Source: Plazaster borealis
Taxonomy: Eukaryota; Echinodermata; Asteroidea; Forcipulatida; Labidiasteridae
Length of the DNA: 64,000 nucleotides
Direction of reading: 5' to 3'
Assembly: GCA_021014325.1 (NCBI GenBank)
Contig: CM037472.1
Coordinates: 2,976,001-3,040,000, forward strand
Both the position numbers and the translations under genes were made by a program. Shown piece by piece: positions 11,425 through 21,913 of this stretch (its first letter is position 1; each line of letters opens with the position of its first letter). The notes under the pieces were generated by a model that did no database searches, was not told the origin of the DNA, and saw only the letters and a list, made by a program, of their open reading frames with translations.

Positions 11425-11620
11425 AGGGCCCAATTTCATAGAGTTGCTCAAGCACAAAAAGTAGCTTAGCACAACAAAATTATGCTTACCAAACCAAGGT
11501 TACCAGCCAAACTGCCATGTTACGTGTACAATTTGTGACTGGTATCCTGCTCATTTCTGCCAAGCAGAAAATTATTAAGCAATATTTTCTGCTTAAGCAG
11601 CTCTATGAAATTTGGCCCTG
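11425..11620. mobile_element. P1 palindromic element
   Basis: agggcccaatttcatagagt ... gcagctctatgaaatttggccct, about 195 bp, with near-complementary ends and gactggtatcctgctc in the interior. Confidence 0.8.
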
Positions 11621-12251
11621 GAAGGGAAGCATTGAAAATCAATGCTGATTGGCTTACCAAAATTGAGCGTTTGTATGCGCTTGTCGGGCGCTTGCGTGTA
11701 AAAAAGCACGTATTTTGACGCAATACACTTCATATGAATCATGTTTTTATGTGGTAACCCTAAACTGCAAACAGTTAAGACGTATCACAAGATCGAAAGA
11801 GAATGAGAGGGGACCAGTTACTCTATGACTTATGCGTCTTTTGAAACTTTTTGCATTGTGTTTCACATCATTTCTAAGAGGAAATTTTGTAAATTTAAAC
11901 TACATGTAGCACTTTTTTACAGCTCTTAACTTGAACATTAATCTTAATGGTAATTCGATAAGGAAAACTTAGGGTCTAATGCTGTTACTCCTGGAACTGA
12001 GTCTGGCACCGGACACGCCCGAGATTGTAAGCACAGACATTTGTGCTCTATGTTTCAACTACATGTGTAGCTTGCTCTAGTCATCTTCATAAAGAATTTC
12101 AGGGTTTTCCTGGTGAGATTAGATATTTCTTGTAATTCTTGTAAAACCATATGCAAATCTCTTTTCTTGGAAGAAGCATTGGCTGTGAGAAGAGCCATTT
12201 TGGTTGTTTTTAATGTTTCAACTAGCTTGCTCTACAAGTAGTCATGCTCAA

Positions 12252-12610
12252 GTATGGCATGTCGTAGCTGAGCGATTTAGAGCATCGGACTCATGTTCTT
12301 GTTGCCGAGTCATCAGGGTGTGGGTTCGAATCCCGGTCATGGCACTTGTGTCCTTGAGCAAGACATGTACATTGTAACTATAATTGCTTCTCATCACCCA
12401 GGGGTAAATGGGTACCTGTGAGGGCAGAGATGGTTCTTGTGATTGATTTAGCTTGGTGTGATACATACTTGGCAGCACAGGCTGTATACTCCCCAGGGAG
12501 CTGAGATGGTTTAAAGAATGAAATATATGGCCCAGTGACCATGGGGTAATAATGTTTGAAGTGCAATGATCATTCTTTGGAATTGCGCTGTACAAGAGTT
12601 GATATTATTA
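12252..12610 (+). mobile_element. tRNA-derived SINE, body type B
   Basis: Head gcatgtcgtagctgagcg, anticodon-loop-like ctcatgt, box B gggttcgaatcccgg, then cttgtgtccttgagcaagac, a ccaggggtaaatgggtac module, and an atatggcccagtgacc tail ending near tgatattatta. Confidence 0.8.
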
Positions 12611-13466
12611 AGTAGTCTTCAGGAGACTGGGTTAGGATCACAAACTATGCAAGCGATTAATTGGCCCCTACTGCTCATTCTACTGTGGTACTCCCCTGAA
12701 TCAATGCGAAGAGATTGTATTTGTAGCAGGTTACATAGATCTTCAAGTTTATTAAGCATGAACAAATTGAGCCGCTGGCCGGTGACAAAAAAAATGAAAA
12801 AAAAACATGATTTCACACTCGAGAGTAAGTTGAGCATCTTCGGTTAATATATTGCACACTGTACTTTGTGTGATACAGAGGATGTCATTCAGCATGCAAT
12901 GATCATGTGTACTGTGTGATCAATTGGGCTTGGCACGAGACTTGCATGCATTATGCATATCTGGACACCTAAGTACCTCCGTACTTGCACATATCCACTT
13001 TCACAGACCAATGAATTTTGTGATCCATAATTTATTACATGTCAGTCTATGATTGAACTCTGCGTTCATTTTGAGCCACTCTCAATGCTTTAAGCCCATT
13101 TGAACTTTTCAAAGTTGCATTGAGTTTTGCTGCATGCGAGGCCATGATTTTTGTTATGAATATATTATTACATTTAAAGGGAAGTTGTCAAGATTTTTTA
13201 TCAGCATGGTGGGGGGGGGGGGGGGTGTCAAAGGGTACCTCTATGAGGGAAATGAAAACACTGGAACATTTTCAAGGGGCACCAAGGCAATGACCAGGGT
13301 TGTGGAGGTAAATGCCTCAACCTCTTGTTTCATGATAAAGTTAAAATTTATAGAAAAATGTTCTAGTATCTGTCACCATAGCTCCTGTTCAGAATTGTGA
13401 CATTTAAATTGTAAATATTTAAAAATATACTTTGTTTTCACAATGTTGTTTTTCCAACACCATTAG

Positions 13467-13625
13467 AACCTTGAGTTATCCCAAGATGCGAGATCGGCGA
13501 GGTCGTATCGAGACGAGTTGGACGTGTGGAAAGAAAAGGCATCCAAGGTGGAGAAGTATGAGAAAGAGATTGCCAGATACAGGGAGAAACTGAATGAGCT
13601 GGAGTACCTCAAGAGAAGAGTAGAG
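13467..13625 (+). CDS. CCDC88: CCDC88 exon: coiled coil (residues 197-249)
   Basis: This exon is phase 0 to 0, 53 codons, with acceptor accattag and donor gtaaga. It encodes LSQDARSARSYRDELD followed by charged heptads (KVEKYEKEIARYREKL), matching the conserved family block LLSDARSARMYRDELDALREKA. This is one of the most conserved stretches of the Girdin/Daple coil. Confidence 0.94.
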
Positions 13626-13802
13626 GTAAGAACCAAAATACATCAGAAATATTTCCCTCCGTTTGTCGATTTGTTCAAAAGTTGCAGGCCAAATCAATAC
13701 TGCTTAATGCAGAGTTGCCAGAAAGTTCCCTGAAAATAAACCAATCTTTCTATGTTCTGATGAACAACTTTGACAATCTCCCTGACTATGGAAACTTTGG
13801 GC

Positions 13803-14215
13803 GTGTCGTGGCCGAGCAGATAAGAACACCGAACTCAAGCTCTGTTGTTTCTGATCAGCAGAGTGTGGGTTCGAATCCCAGTCATGACACTCGTTGTCCT
13901 TAAGCAAGACACTTAACCACATGCTTCGTCCTTCGGATGGGACATTAAGCCGTAGGTCCCGTGTGTTGTGTAATACACATAAAAGAACCCAGTGCACTTA
14001 TCGTAAAGAGAAGGGGTTCGCCCCGGTGTTCCTGGTTTGATTGGCTGCATATTGCGCCACAGCACCTTGTAAACCATTACATGGTGCTATGCAAAGGAAT
14101 AGGTCTCATACTTCAACATGTAACTCCTCTTACCTTGTAGGAAAAATACTGAGCACTTTGAGACACCCATCAGGAGTATAAAGCACTATATAAGAACTGC
14201 GTATTATTAATCCCT
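13803..14215 (+). mobile_element. tRNA-derived SINE, body type A, nearly complete
   Basis: The tRNA-like head gtgtcgtggccgagcagata has anticodon-loop-like ctcaagc (tRNA-Leu CAA-like), box B gggttcgaatccc and acceptor partner catgacac. It is followed by cttcggatgggacattaagc, aaaagaacccagtgcact, aaggggttcgccccggtgtt, and a 3' end taaagcactatataagaact plus gcgtattattaat. Best full reference copy in the window. Confidence 0.85.
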
Positions 14216-14825
14216 GTTATGTTGAATGTAATTTTAAATATCTCCCTGATTGTTGTACAAAATCTCCCTGATTACAAGATGCAAATGTTGGCAGTCAAAC
14301 AATGTGAACTTAAGAGAATTTTGGCTGGTAACCCGTTTCTGCTAAGCAAGATTTGTCTTTATAAAATTGGGCCCATTTTTACCCAAGAAAAAAGTATCAA
14401 GTTTGAAAAGTACATGGGGTGGAGGTGGGGTTGCACAATTTTAGTTCCCCAGGAATTTTGCACGGTTTTATTTCCTGGGAATTGGCTGTGCATTGTGTGC
14501 ATATACATATCGGTGAGACTGTACTAATGATCCACGCAGTGAAACGTTACACCATCTCATTTACGACTTACGAAGGAGGAAGTTGACATCAATAAAGTAT
14601 AGAATAACAAACCCTGTTCAATGACTGCCGCTTAAACGCCACAGGAAATCCTTTCATCATCCAACCCCTTTCCTGGATCAAATTTAATAAAGAAAAACTC
14701 AAAATTAAAAAGTGCATAATTTTGAGAAATGATAAGCATTTTCAAGGAAACAACAGCTCTCACTGTTGGTCTTAGTTTAGTTTGCAGTAATTGATGAAAA
14801 ATAGATTTAAGGTTTGAGCTCAATT

Positions 14826-15138
14826 TAACCCTTTAGAGACCATAGCGACCGGAATTGGCTTGTACCAAAATGTCCATAGCAGCCGCAAACGGCTATAAGA
14901 TCTGACCTACTTCCGCTCAAACAAAAAGGTCAAAAGTATATGTAAAGGTCATGACCTGAGTTGACATTTTCCAAGTTTTCTATGTTAACATAGCATATCT
15001 ATGTTTCTAAAACAAAACCAAACTTCTGTTTCATATTATTTCTTTTCAGACAATTTGTGTCAAAAACTCAACAATATTAGCCATGTCTGGGCTTATGGTG
15101 ATGATTATACAGAAATCAATGGTCTCCAAAGGGTTAAC
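14826..15138. mobile_element. M5 element (TIR)
   Basis: Ends ttaaccctttagagaccata and, inverted, tggtctccaaagggttaac. The interior includes ggtcatgacctgagttgac and cagccgcaaacggc. A related copy is at 45541-45845. Confidence 0.75.
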
Positions 15139-15149
15139 AAGGTTTCACC

Positions 15150-15500
15150 CTGAGACTATCTGATAATTCAATATCATCCACTTTGGTTTTGAATGCCGGA
15201 TAAACTATGCCAGTCTGTAATAATATCATTTGGTGAATGTGCTATACAGGCCACAGTCAACCCTCCTACTGTCTGACCATTCAATATCATCCACTGTAGT
15301 GTTAAATGATAGATAACCTATACCAGCCTGCAATATGATATCATATGGTGAATTTACTAGACACTACACGGTCAACCCTCCTACTGTCCATTCAACAATA
15401 TCATCCTACTGTGAATTTGAATGATGGAAAAAACTATGCCATCCCCCATTATGATAATATGTGGTGAATGCATAAACTACACAGTACACATGTTCACAGT
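15150..15500 (-). repeat. ~112-bp imperfect tandem repeat, three units
   Basis: Units carry attcaatatcatccact, a tttggtgaa/tatggtgaa module and gtcaaccctcctactgtc. The same unit on the other strand forms the array at 56590-58020. Confidence 0.75.
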
Positions 15501-15587
15501 TACTCTAATAAGTGTAGATTTATGAATATGTAAAGAGTTAGAATATCTTTGAGGAGGTAGTTTATGATATCTCCATCTTGTGCATGC

Positions 15588-15838
15588 AGGGCCCAATTTT
15601 ATAGCTCTGCTTACCGCCGATTTCTGCACTTGCCATCACCATTCTTCGCTCACAGGGCAAGTGCCGAATTTCTGTGCCAGCTGTGTAAACGAAGAATGCC
15701 TAGTTTGTGGAGTACCCACGCGCGAAAGCAAAACTTCCCTGCTAACCTGTGTATTATGCTTGATTTAAGCGCAGAATTCCTGCTTCCATAAAAGCCAATT
15801 TTTTGCTTACGGTAAACAGAGCCATGAGATTGGGCACA
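15588..15838. repeat. diverged P1-like element
   Basis: gggcccaattttatagctct ... ggtaaacagagccatgagat ... tgggcac; inner sequence differs from classic P1. Confidence 0.6.
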
Positions 15839-15907
15839 GATTTGTCTGCTTCCATACATGCAGATGTTTTGCTTATACCATGTAGTCAGCAGAGCAATGA
15901 CATTGGG

Positions 15908-16103
15908 CCCAGGGCCCAATTTCATAGAGCTGTTTAAGCAGAAAATGTTGCTTACAAATTTACTGCTAAGCAAAAATAAGCAGGATGCCAGTCACAGATT
16001 GTACTTGTGACATGGTATTTTGGCTGGTAACCTTACTCTAGTAAGCATAATTTTGTTGTGCTTAGCTACTTTTTGTGCTTAAGCAGCTCTATGAAATTGG
16101 GCT
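15908..16103. mobile_element. P1 palindromic element
   Basis: gggcccaatttcatagagct ... ttaagcagctctatgaaatt ggg; interior with gctggtaaccttactctagt. It ends 88 bp before the next exon. Confidence 0.85.
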
Positions 16104-16191
16104 GAGGACTTTTTATAATAAAATAACATGGTTGATGGTTTAACATTTGCAAATCTGATCTACCATCGATTAATTTTTCTAAAACCCCCAG

Positions 16192-16477
16192 GAGCTGCGA
16201 GAGGACAACCAGCTTCTCCACGAGACAAGAGGCCTTCTGGAAGACCAGCTAGAAGCCGCTCATCACAAAGTAGAGAAGGGTCGTGAGGCTGAAGCGGACT
16301 GCCTTCGTCTCCGAGCTCAGCTAGAGGCCATGGAGGAGGAGAAGGACATCGACCGCAAAAAGATCCAGGAGCTGGCGGCTGAAGTCTCGAAGCTTCAGCT
16401 GGACCACAAGCAGAGCCTGGATGAGTCGGCGTCTCTTGGAGTGGAATTGGAAAAGGCTAAATCAAGCCTATCGCCAC
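16192..16477 (+). CDS. CCDC88: CCDC88 exon: coiled coil (residues 250-344)
   Basis: This exon is phase 0 to 1, 286 nt, with acceptor aacccccag and donor gtgagt. Encodes ELREDNQLLHETRGLLEDQL and DIDRKKIQELAAEVSKLQ, matching family blocks ELKEDNQVLLETKTMLEDQL and DMDRKKIEELMEENMTLE. The run LDESASLGVELEKAK corresponds to MDESLHLGWELEQ in Girdin. The last base (c) is completed by the next exon's first two. Confidence 0.94.
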
Positions 16478-16657
16478 GTGAGTCACTTTTGTATTTATCG
16501 ATATCTTATGGATCTTTACCAAGCTTTATAAAACTGTATGGGATCCAGACCATGACTTACAAGGGTCCTTAGAAGCATAATCCCCCCCAAAAAACAGAAA
16601 TTATTTATTTAATTGTTCAAATATTTTTAGGTATGATTCTTTTTAAGTATTCTACTT

Positions 16658-16860
16658 TTAACTCTTTCACGCGTCGACCGGTCACTAGCGACCGGTTTAA
16701 ATCTCTTTAGAAAAATAGTTGTAAAGCTAAACATAAAGATTGCATGGCCACACAGTTTTCAGAATGGGAAAGAGGACTCTTGAGGGTGCTATTGTTACAG
16801 TGTTGGAACCATGTTTAGGTTCTGGGCTGCAGTTATGTCTAGGGCAATTTTAAGGTGGCA
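16658..16860. repeat. M4 element, partial
   Basis: ttaactctttcacgcgtcga, ccggtcactagcgaccggtt, atggccacacagttttcaga shared with 36425-36662. Confidence 0.7.
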
Positions 16861-16903
16861 CACATTTGACTGATCATAGTATTCTTTAGATGATTTGGAA
16901 GCT

Positions 16904-17105
16904 GAGCCCAATTTCATAGAGCTGCTTAAACACAAAAAGTAGCCAAGCTTAACAAAAATTATGCTTACATGTACAAGAATAAGGTTGCCAGCCAAAAAAA
17001 CATGTCACATGAACCATCTGTGTCTGGTGTCCTGCTCATTTTTTGCTTAGCACAAAATGTTGAGCAAATATGTTCTGCTTGAGCAGCTCTCTGAAAATGG
17101 GCCCT
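16904..17105. mobile_element. P1 palindromic element
   Basis: gagcccaatttcatagagct ... gagcagctctctgaaaatgg gccct, ~200 bp, classic interior. Confidence 0.8.
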
Positions 17106-17260
17106 GCATAGTGGTATCATGTGATAGAAGAATCTTGACAGTACATGATAACTTTTGTACACAGTTAGTCCTTAAAAGTGTATTCCAAATTGTACGAAAA
17201 GTAAGCTACTGTCAATTGGTTCTTTGAATCTAATTTAACAAGTTTTTCTGTGTCTTATAG

Positions 17261-18645
17261 TCGGAAACTCTTTATCAGCTGAGTGCAATGAGTCTGCTTC
17301 CTCCCGCATCCTGAGACTGGAACGAGAGAACCAGCGCCTTCTTCAGGAGATTGAAACGATGAAGGATGCAGCCATGTTGCAGGGCAACACCCGTATCTTG
17401 GAGATTGAGAAGGAAAATAACAGACTCAGCCGCAAAGTGGAGATGCTCCAGCAGGCCAGCAACACGGACATCCAGAACTCCCTTGAACTGGAGCAGGAGA
17501 TCAAGAAGTTGAAACGGGAGAAGCAGCAACTTGATGAGACCATCAACACAGTGCGGGAGAATGCTGAGAGACAAAGCAAAGAGTGGTCAATGGAGAAGGG
17601 TCAGTTGGAGGAGACCGTGGAGAAGCTCAGAGAGAGGAACAAGAAGGACATTGACCAGAGGGTCAAGGATGTCGAGAAGGAGAACAAGAAGTTGGTCGAG
17701 GAGATGCAGGAATCTCAGATCCAAATATCCAAACTGGAGTATGATAACAAACAGCTGGATCGGTGTCAGGAGAAACTGAAACAGAACTTGATCAGAGTTG
17801 AGACACTTGAGAAAGAGAACACAGAGCTGGACTCTGAGAAGGACAAAATGAACCGAAACATTCAGACTTTGACGCTAATGTGCGAGAAGTACGATGAAGT
17901 GGAGAAAGCGAATTCAGCTCTGCAAATTGAGAAGCAAAAGCTTGAGAGGTCTGTGGAAACATTGAGAACAAATTTTCAGAAACTTGAGCAAGTTGAGATT
18001 GAAAATGTCAAGATGAATGCTGAAACGCAAAAGCTGAAACGCTCTCTGGAAACAATGCGAAATGCCACGTCGCGGGTAACTGAACTCGAAGGGGAGAAGG
18101 AGGAGCTGGACAGGAAAAACAGGCTCCTTCAGAAATCCCTGGATGCCCTCAAACCAACACAGGACAGGGCTACCCACCTAGAGGTGGACAACCTCCGACT
18201 TGAGACTGAGAAAAAGAGACTTGAAAACAGTGTCCAACAGGTCAAAAGTAAAACAGAAAAGCTGGAAAAGGAAAATCAGGAATTGGAGAATGAAATAGAG
18301 CAGCTGAAGAAGAATCTTGATGCAGCAAGCCTTATCGCCAAGAGAGTCGAGGAGCTGGAGGCGGAGCAGAAGGTCTCAACTACTGAGAAGTCGGGGTTGG
18401 AGAAGGAGCGTAGCCAGCTGAGCAAAGAGAATAAGAGACTGCGGCAGTCACTGGAGTCCAGGGAGAGGTTGGTTGATGAAGCTAATGCTCGTGTTCAGGG
18501 AGTGGATCAAGAGAATCGGCAGCTGCAGAAGGCCGTCAACAAGAACAAGGAAGCTAGCGAGAGACTGAAGGAGTTGGAGAAGGACAACAAGGAGTTTCTG
18601 AAACATGCCACGATAGACAAGAAAACCCTTGCAACATTAAGAGAG
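17261..18645 (+). CDS. CCDC88: CCDC88 largest exon: central coiled coil (residues 345-806)
   Basis: This exon is phase 1 to 0, 1385 nt (462 codons with the split one), acceptor tgtcttatag, donor gtgagt. Almost pure heptad sequence with Leu at a/d positions and repeated EKEN, LEKEN and KLER-type words, as in Girdin's central coil, which forms parallel dimers. Near its end KENKRLRQSLE and KATIDKKTLATLRE-like sequence (here KHATIDKKTLATLRE) matches the family's RATIDIKTLVTLRED. A single very long exon here is notable against 43-286 nt for most others. No stop or frame anomaly. Confidence 0.96.
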
Positions 18646-18837
18646 GTGAGTTATTATACCTAGCATATCATCATTGATCAACCACAAGATGGGCGTGCGA
18701 CACTCTTTTACATTAACCCGAATCACTTCTTAAAGTAGTTTTTACTGCGTACCTTTGTGACAAAGCCTGAAATTTGCTGCTAAAAGTTGTGTGAGTGTGT
18801 CAATCTTTATACTACTTTTTTGACATTTCCATTGTAG

Positions 18838-18965
18838 GAATTGGTCAATGAGAAGATCAAAGGTCAACAGCTGACCAATGACCTTGAGAAACTGACCACT
18901 GAGCTGGAAAAGATTGGACTGGACAAGAACAAACTCCTCCACCAAGAGGTGCTTGAGGATGAGAC
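18838..18965 (+). CDS. CCDC88: CCDC88 exon: coiled coil (residues 807-848)
   Basis: This exon is phase 0 to 2, 128 nt, with acceptor ccattgtag and donor gtaagt. Encodes ELVNEKIKGQQLTNDLEKLT and ELEKIGLDKNKLL, aligned with [34 protein letters not shown] of Girdin. The preceding intron is only 192 bp. Confidence 0.95.
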
Positions 18966-19375
18966 GTAAGTAATAAGCAATGTTCGCTCCCAATTTCATT
19001 CCAAGTGAACATGATGAGAAATTAATGGAAGTGGTTATGATGTACTTCTTGTTCCTTTTAATTCCTTGGGTCATGTATAAATGTTTGTTCTTGAACAACA
19101 TTTATCATAGGTTTGTTTCTTCTTTATTCACTCAGAACCTAATGAGAACTGTAAACTTGTTTAGGGTATTTGCTTCAGTTTTTGCTTCCAAATTAGCTAA
19201 TGTTGTTGTGGGTTTTTTTAGTATAAAGAAATCATGCTTTTGAGTTATTTCTGTAGCGCTGAGGATACTATTCCCGCATTGCTATAGAAATATTTCGTCA
19301 GTCCATAGCTGTTTACAACATTTAGCTTATTATTTTTTTTAAACCTCATTTGTTTGATGATTTATCTGTTTCCAG
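18966..19375 (+). other. short intron, no features seen
   Basis: AT-rich 410 bp with an ordinary pyrimidine tract before tttccag. Nothing else recognised. Confidence 0.8.
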
Positions 19376-19465
19376 ACGATACAAATTGCTCCAGAACAAG
19401 ATGGAAGATGCGGTGCAGAAGAACATGCAGATCAAAGAGGAGAGGATAACAGCTTTGGAAACCAG
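19376..19465 (+). CDS. CCDC88: CCDC88 exon: coiled coil (residues 849-878)
   Basis: This exon is phase 2 to 2, 90 nt, acceptor gtttccag, donor gtaaat. Encodes RYKLLQNKMEDAVQKNMQIK EERITALET (split here), matching DRYKLLESKLESTLKKSLEIKEEKIAALEAR. It lies about 50 bp upstream of the 45-bp tandem array. Confidence 0.93.
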
Positions 19466-21282
19466 GTAAATAAGACATCGTCAATCCATCTTGAAGGTCT
19501 TTAATCCTGTCCTTACTGAAGTCGACTGCAGTCATACCCCCTCTTCCTTACCATAGGTGACTTTAGTCAACTGCACTCATACCCCCTCTTCCTTACCATA
19601 GGTGACTTTAGTCAACTGCACTCATACCTCCTCTTCCTTACCATAGATGACTTAGTCGACTGCACTCATACCCCCTCTTCCTTACCATAGGTGACTTTAG
19701 TTGACTGCACTCATACCCCCTCTTCCTTACCATAGGTGACTTTAGTCGACTGCACTCATACCCCCTCTTCCTTACCATAGGTGACTTTAGTCGACTGCAC
19801 TCATACCCCCTCTTCTTTACCATAGGTGACTTTAGTTGACTGCACTCATACCCCCTCTTCTTTACCATAGGTGACTTTAGTCGACTGCACTCATACCCCC
19901 TCTTCCTTACCATAGGTGACTTTAGTCGACTGCACTCATACCCCCTCTTCCTTACCATAGGCAACTTTAGTCAACTGCACTCGTACCCCCTCTTCCTTAC
20001 CATAGGTGACTTTAGTTGACTGCACTCATACCCCCTCTTCCTTACCATAGGTGACTTTAGTTGACTGCACTCATACCCCCCTCGTCCTTACCATAGGCAA
20101 CTTTAGTCGACTGCACTCATACCCCCTCTTCCTTACCATAGGCAACTTTAGTCGACTACACTCATACCCCCTCTTCCTTACCATAGGTGACTTTAGTTAA
20201 CTGCACTCATACCCCCTCTTCCTTACCATAGGTGACTTTAGTTGACTGCACTCATACCCCCTCTTCCTTACCATAGGTGACTTTAGTCGACTGCACTCAT
20301 ACCCCCTCTTCCTTACCATAGGTGACTTTAGTCCACTGCACTCATACCCCTCTTCCTTACCATAGGTGACTTTAGTCGACTGCACTCATACCCCCTCTTC
20401 CTTACCATAGGTGACTTTAGTTGACTGCACTCATACCCCCTCTTCCTTACCATAGGTGACTTTAGTTGACTGCACTCATTCCCCCTCTTCATTACCATAG
20501 GTGACTTTAGTCGACTGCACTCATACCCCCTCTTCCTTACCATAGGTGACTTTAGTTGACTGCACTCATACCCCCTCTTCCTTACCATAGGTGACTTTAG
20601 TCGACTGCACTCATACCCCCTCTTCCTTACCATAGGCAACTTTAGTCGACTGCACTCATACCCCCCTCGTCCTTACCATAGGTGACTTTAGTTGACTGCA
20701 CTCATACCCCCTCTTCCTTACCATAGGTGACTTTAGTTGACTGCACTCATACCCCCCTCGTCCTTACCATAGGTGACTTTAGTTGACTGCACTCATACCC
20801 CCTCTTCCTTACCATAGGTGACTTTAGTTGACTGCACTCATACCCCCCTCGTCCTTACCATAGGTGACTTTAGTCGACTGCACTCATACCCCCTCTTCCT
20901 TACCATAGGTGACTTTAGTCCACTGCACTCATACCCCCTCTTCCTTACCATAGGTGACTTTAGTCGACTGCACTCATACCCCCTCTTCCTTACCATAGGC
21001 GACTTTAGTTGACTGCACTCATACCCCCTCTTCCTTACCATAGGTGACTTTAGTCGACTGCACTCATACCCCCTCTTCCTTACCATAGGTGACTTTAGTT
21101 GACTGCACTCATTCCCCCTCTTCATTACCAAAGGGAACTTTATACAAATACACTCATACCCCCTCTTTCTTACCATAGGTGACTTTAGTCCACTGCACTC
21201 ATACCCCCTCTTTCTTACCATAGGTGACTTTAGTTGACTGCACTCATACCCCCTTTTCCTTACCCCCTCTTCCTTGTGTCAG
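19466..21282 (+). other. intron largely made of a minisatellite
   Basis: Apart from about 45 bp after the donor, this 1817-bp intron is a 45-bp tandem array that runs into the acceptor of the next exon (cttccttgtgtcag). Confidence 0.9.
19513..21275 (+). repeat. 45-bp minisatellite, ~38 units, splice-acceptor-like
   Basis: The unit reads gtgactttagtcgactgcac then tcataccccctcttccttac then catag. Variants swap gtcgac with gttgac, gtcaac or gtccac, and some units have a 46-bp form with cccccctcgtcc or a 44-bp form. Each unit has a pyrimidine tract followed by catag and then gtgact, so it looks like a 3' splice site followed by a weak donor. The final degenerate unit merges with the real acceptor before 21283. 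On the minus strand it gives open but repetitive 15-residue frames, which I regard as an artefact. Confidence 0.95.
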
Positions 21283-21414
21283 ATTGAAAGACTCAGTGAG
21301 TCAGAACCAGCAGCTTACTGAGGAGTTGAAGGGAACCAAGCGAGTCTATGAGGTTCTCCAACAACGCCATGACGAAGAAAAAACCATGTCTAGCCCTGTT
21401 GACTCCAAAGTCAA
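21283..21414 (+). CDS. CCDC88: CCDC88 exon: coiled coil (residues 879-922)
   Basis: This exon is phase 2 to 2, 132 nt, acceptor cttgtgtcag, donor gtaaga. Encodes LKDSVSQNQQLTEELKGTKR and YEVLQQRHDEEKTMSSPV, aligned with LEESTNYNQQLRQELKTVKKNYEALKQRQDEERMVQSSPP of Girdin. Its acceptor's pyrimidine tract appears to be part of the adjacent 45-bp repeat family. Confidence 0.93.
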
Positions 21415-21421
21415 GTAAGAG

Positions 21422-21768
21422 ATAATAATAACTAGTTCTTATATAGCACATTTTATAATAACATATCAATGCGCATTACATTAGTGCCCTGGTCATTAAT
21501 TCGCCAATAACATTCCTGTTATCTTTCTCAGCTCCCTGGGAAGTATACAGCCCAAGCTGTTGTGGCGTTCCAAAGGCTTTTTATAAAAAAACATCTACCC
21601 CTACCCTCGCAGGAACCCATTTATGCCCCTGGGTGAAGAGAAGCAATTATAGTGAAGCATCTTGCTCAAGGACACAAGTGTCAAGACCGGGATTTGAACC
21701 CACATATTGATAACTTAACCATGGGAACTTGGGTCCGGTGTATTAGACCACTTGGCCATGAAACACTA
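21422..21768 (-). mobile_element. tRNA-derived SINE, body type B
   Basis: Minus-strand head gtgtttcatggccaagtgg-like, box B gggttcaaatcccgg, cttgtgtccttgagcaagat, then the B body and a 3' end near attataataact. Degenerate. Confidence 0.7.
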
Positions 21769-21913
21769 CAATTAGTAGTAAATAAGTTTATTTATTTATT
21801 TGTTTATTTATTTATTACTTTTCTTTACTCTGGGGAATGCCGAACAGTGAAAAGTGGTTTTCAATTTGGGTCCTGCATACATTACTACTTCAAACCAATA
21901 ATATACTATATAT

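Larger units (their letters stand above)
7708..13466 (+). other. long intron, repeat-rich
   Basis: This is a 5.76 kb intron. It holds an M3 fragment, a nested M7/P2 pair (8411-8885), a short inverted pair around 8905-8990, type-B SINEs (9800-10146 minus, 12252-12610 plus), a dispersed repeat (10470-10620), a gcgaagcgaa inverted repeat (10880-11008), a P1 element (11425-11620), and a 15-G run (13211-13225). From 9000 to 9800 and 12620 to 13200 I see nothing recognisable. Confidence 0.75.
13626..16191 (+). other. intron with SINE, M5 element, 110-bp tandem repeats and P1 copies
   Basis: It contains a type-A SINE (13803-14215), a P1 fragment (about 14320-14375), an M5 element (14826-15138), a ~112-bp tandem repeat (15150-15500), a diverged P1 (15588-15838) and a P1 (15908-16103). 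No other coding sequence seen. Confidence 0.75.
16478..17260 (+). other. intron with M4 fragment and P1
   Basis: It holds an M4 element part (16658-16860) and a P1 copy (16904-17105). The remainder is AT-rich with no other signal; it ends tgtcttatag. Confidence 0.75.

Noticed and set aside
17275..18177. Minus-strand and alternative plus-strand frames in the largest exon
   Set aside because: Shadows of the coiled-coil coding frame.
19638..21221. Long minus-strand open frames of repeated 15-residue units (MVRKRGYECSRLKSP type)
   Set aside because: They are the 45-bp intronic minisatellite read backwards; 45 is a multiple of three, so open frames arise automatically.
19513..21275. CRISPR-like direct repeat array
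   Set aside because: Units are contiguous with no spacers, and the context is a eukaryotic intron.
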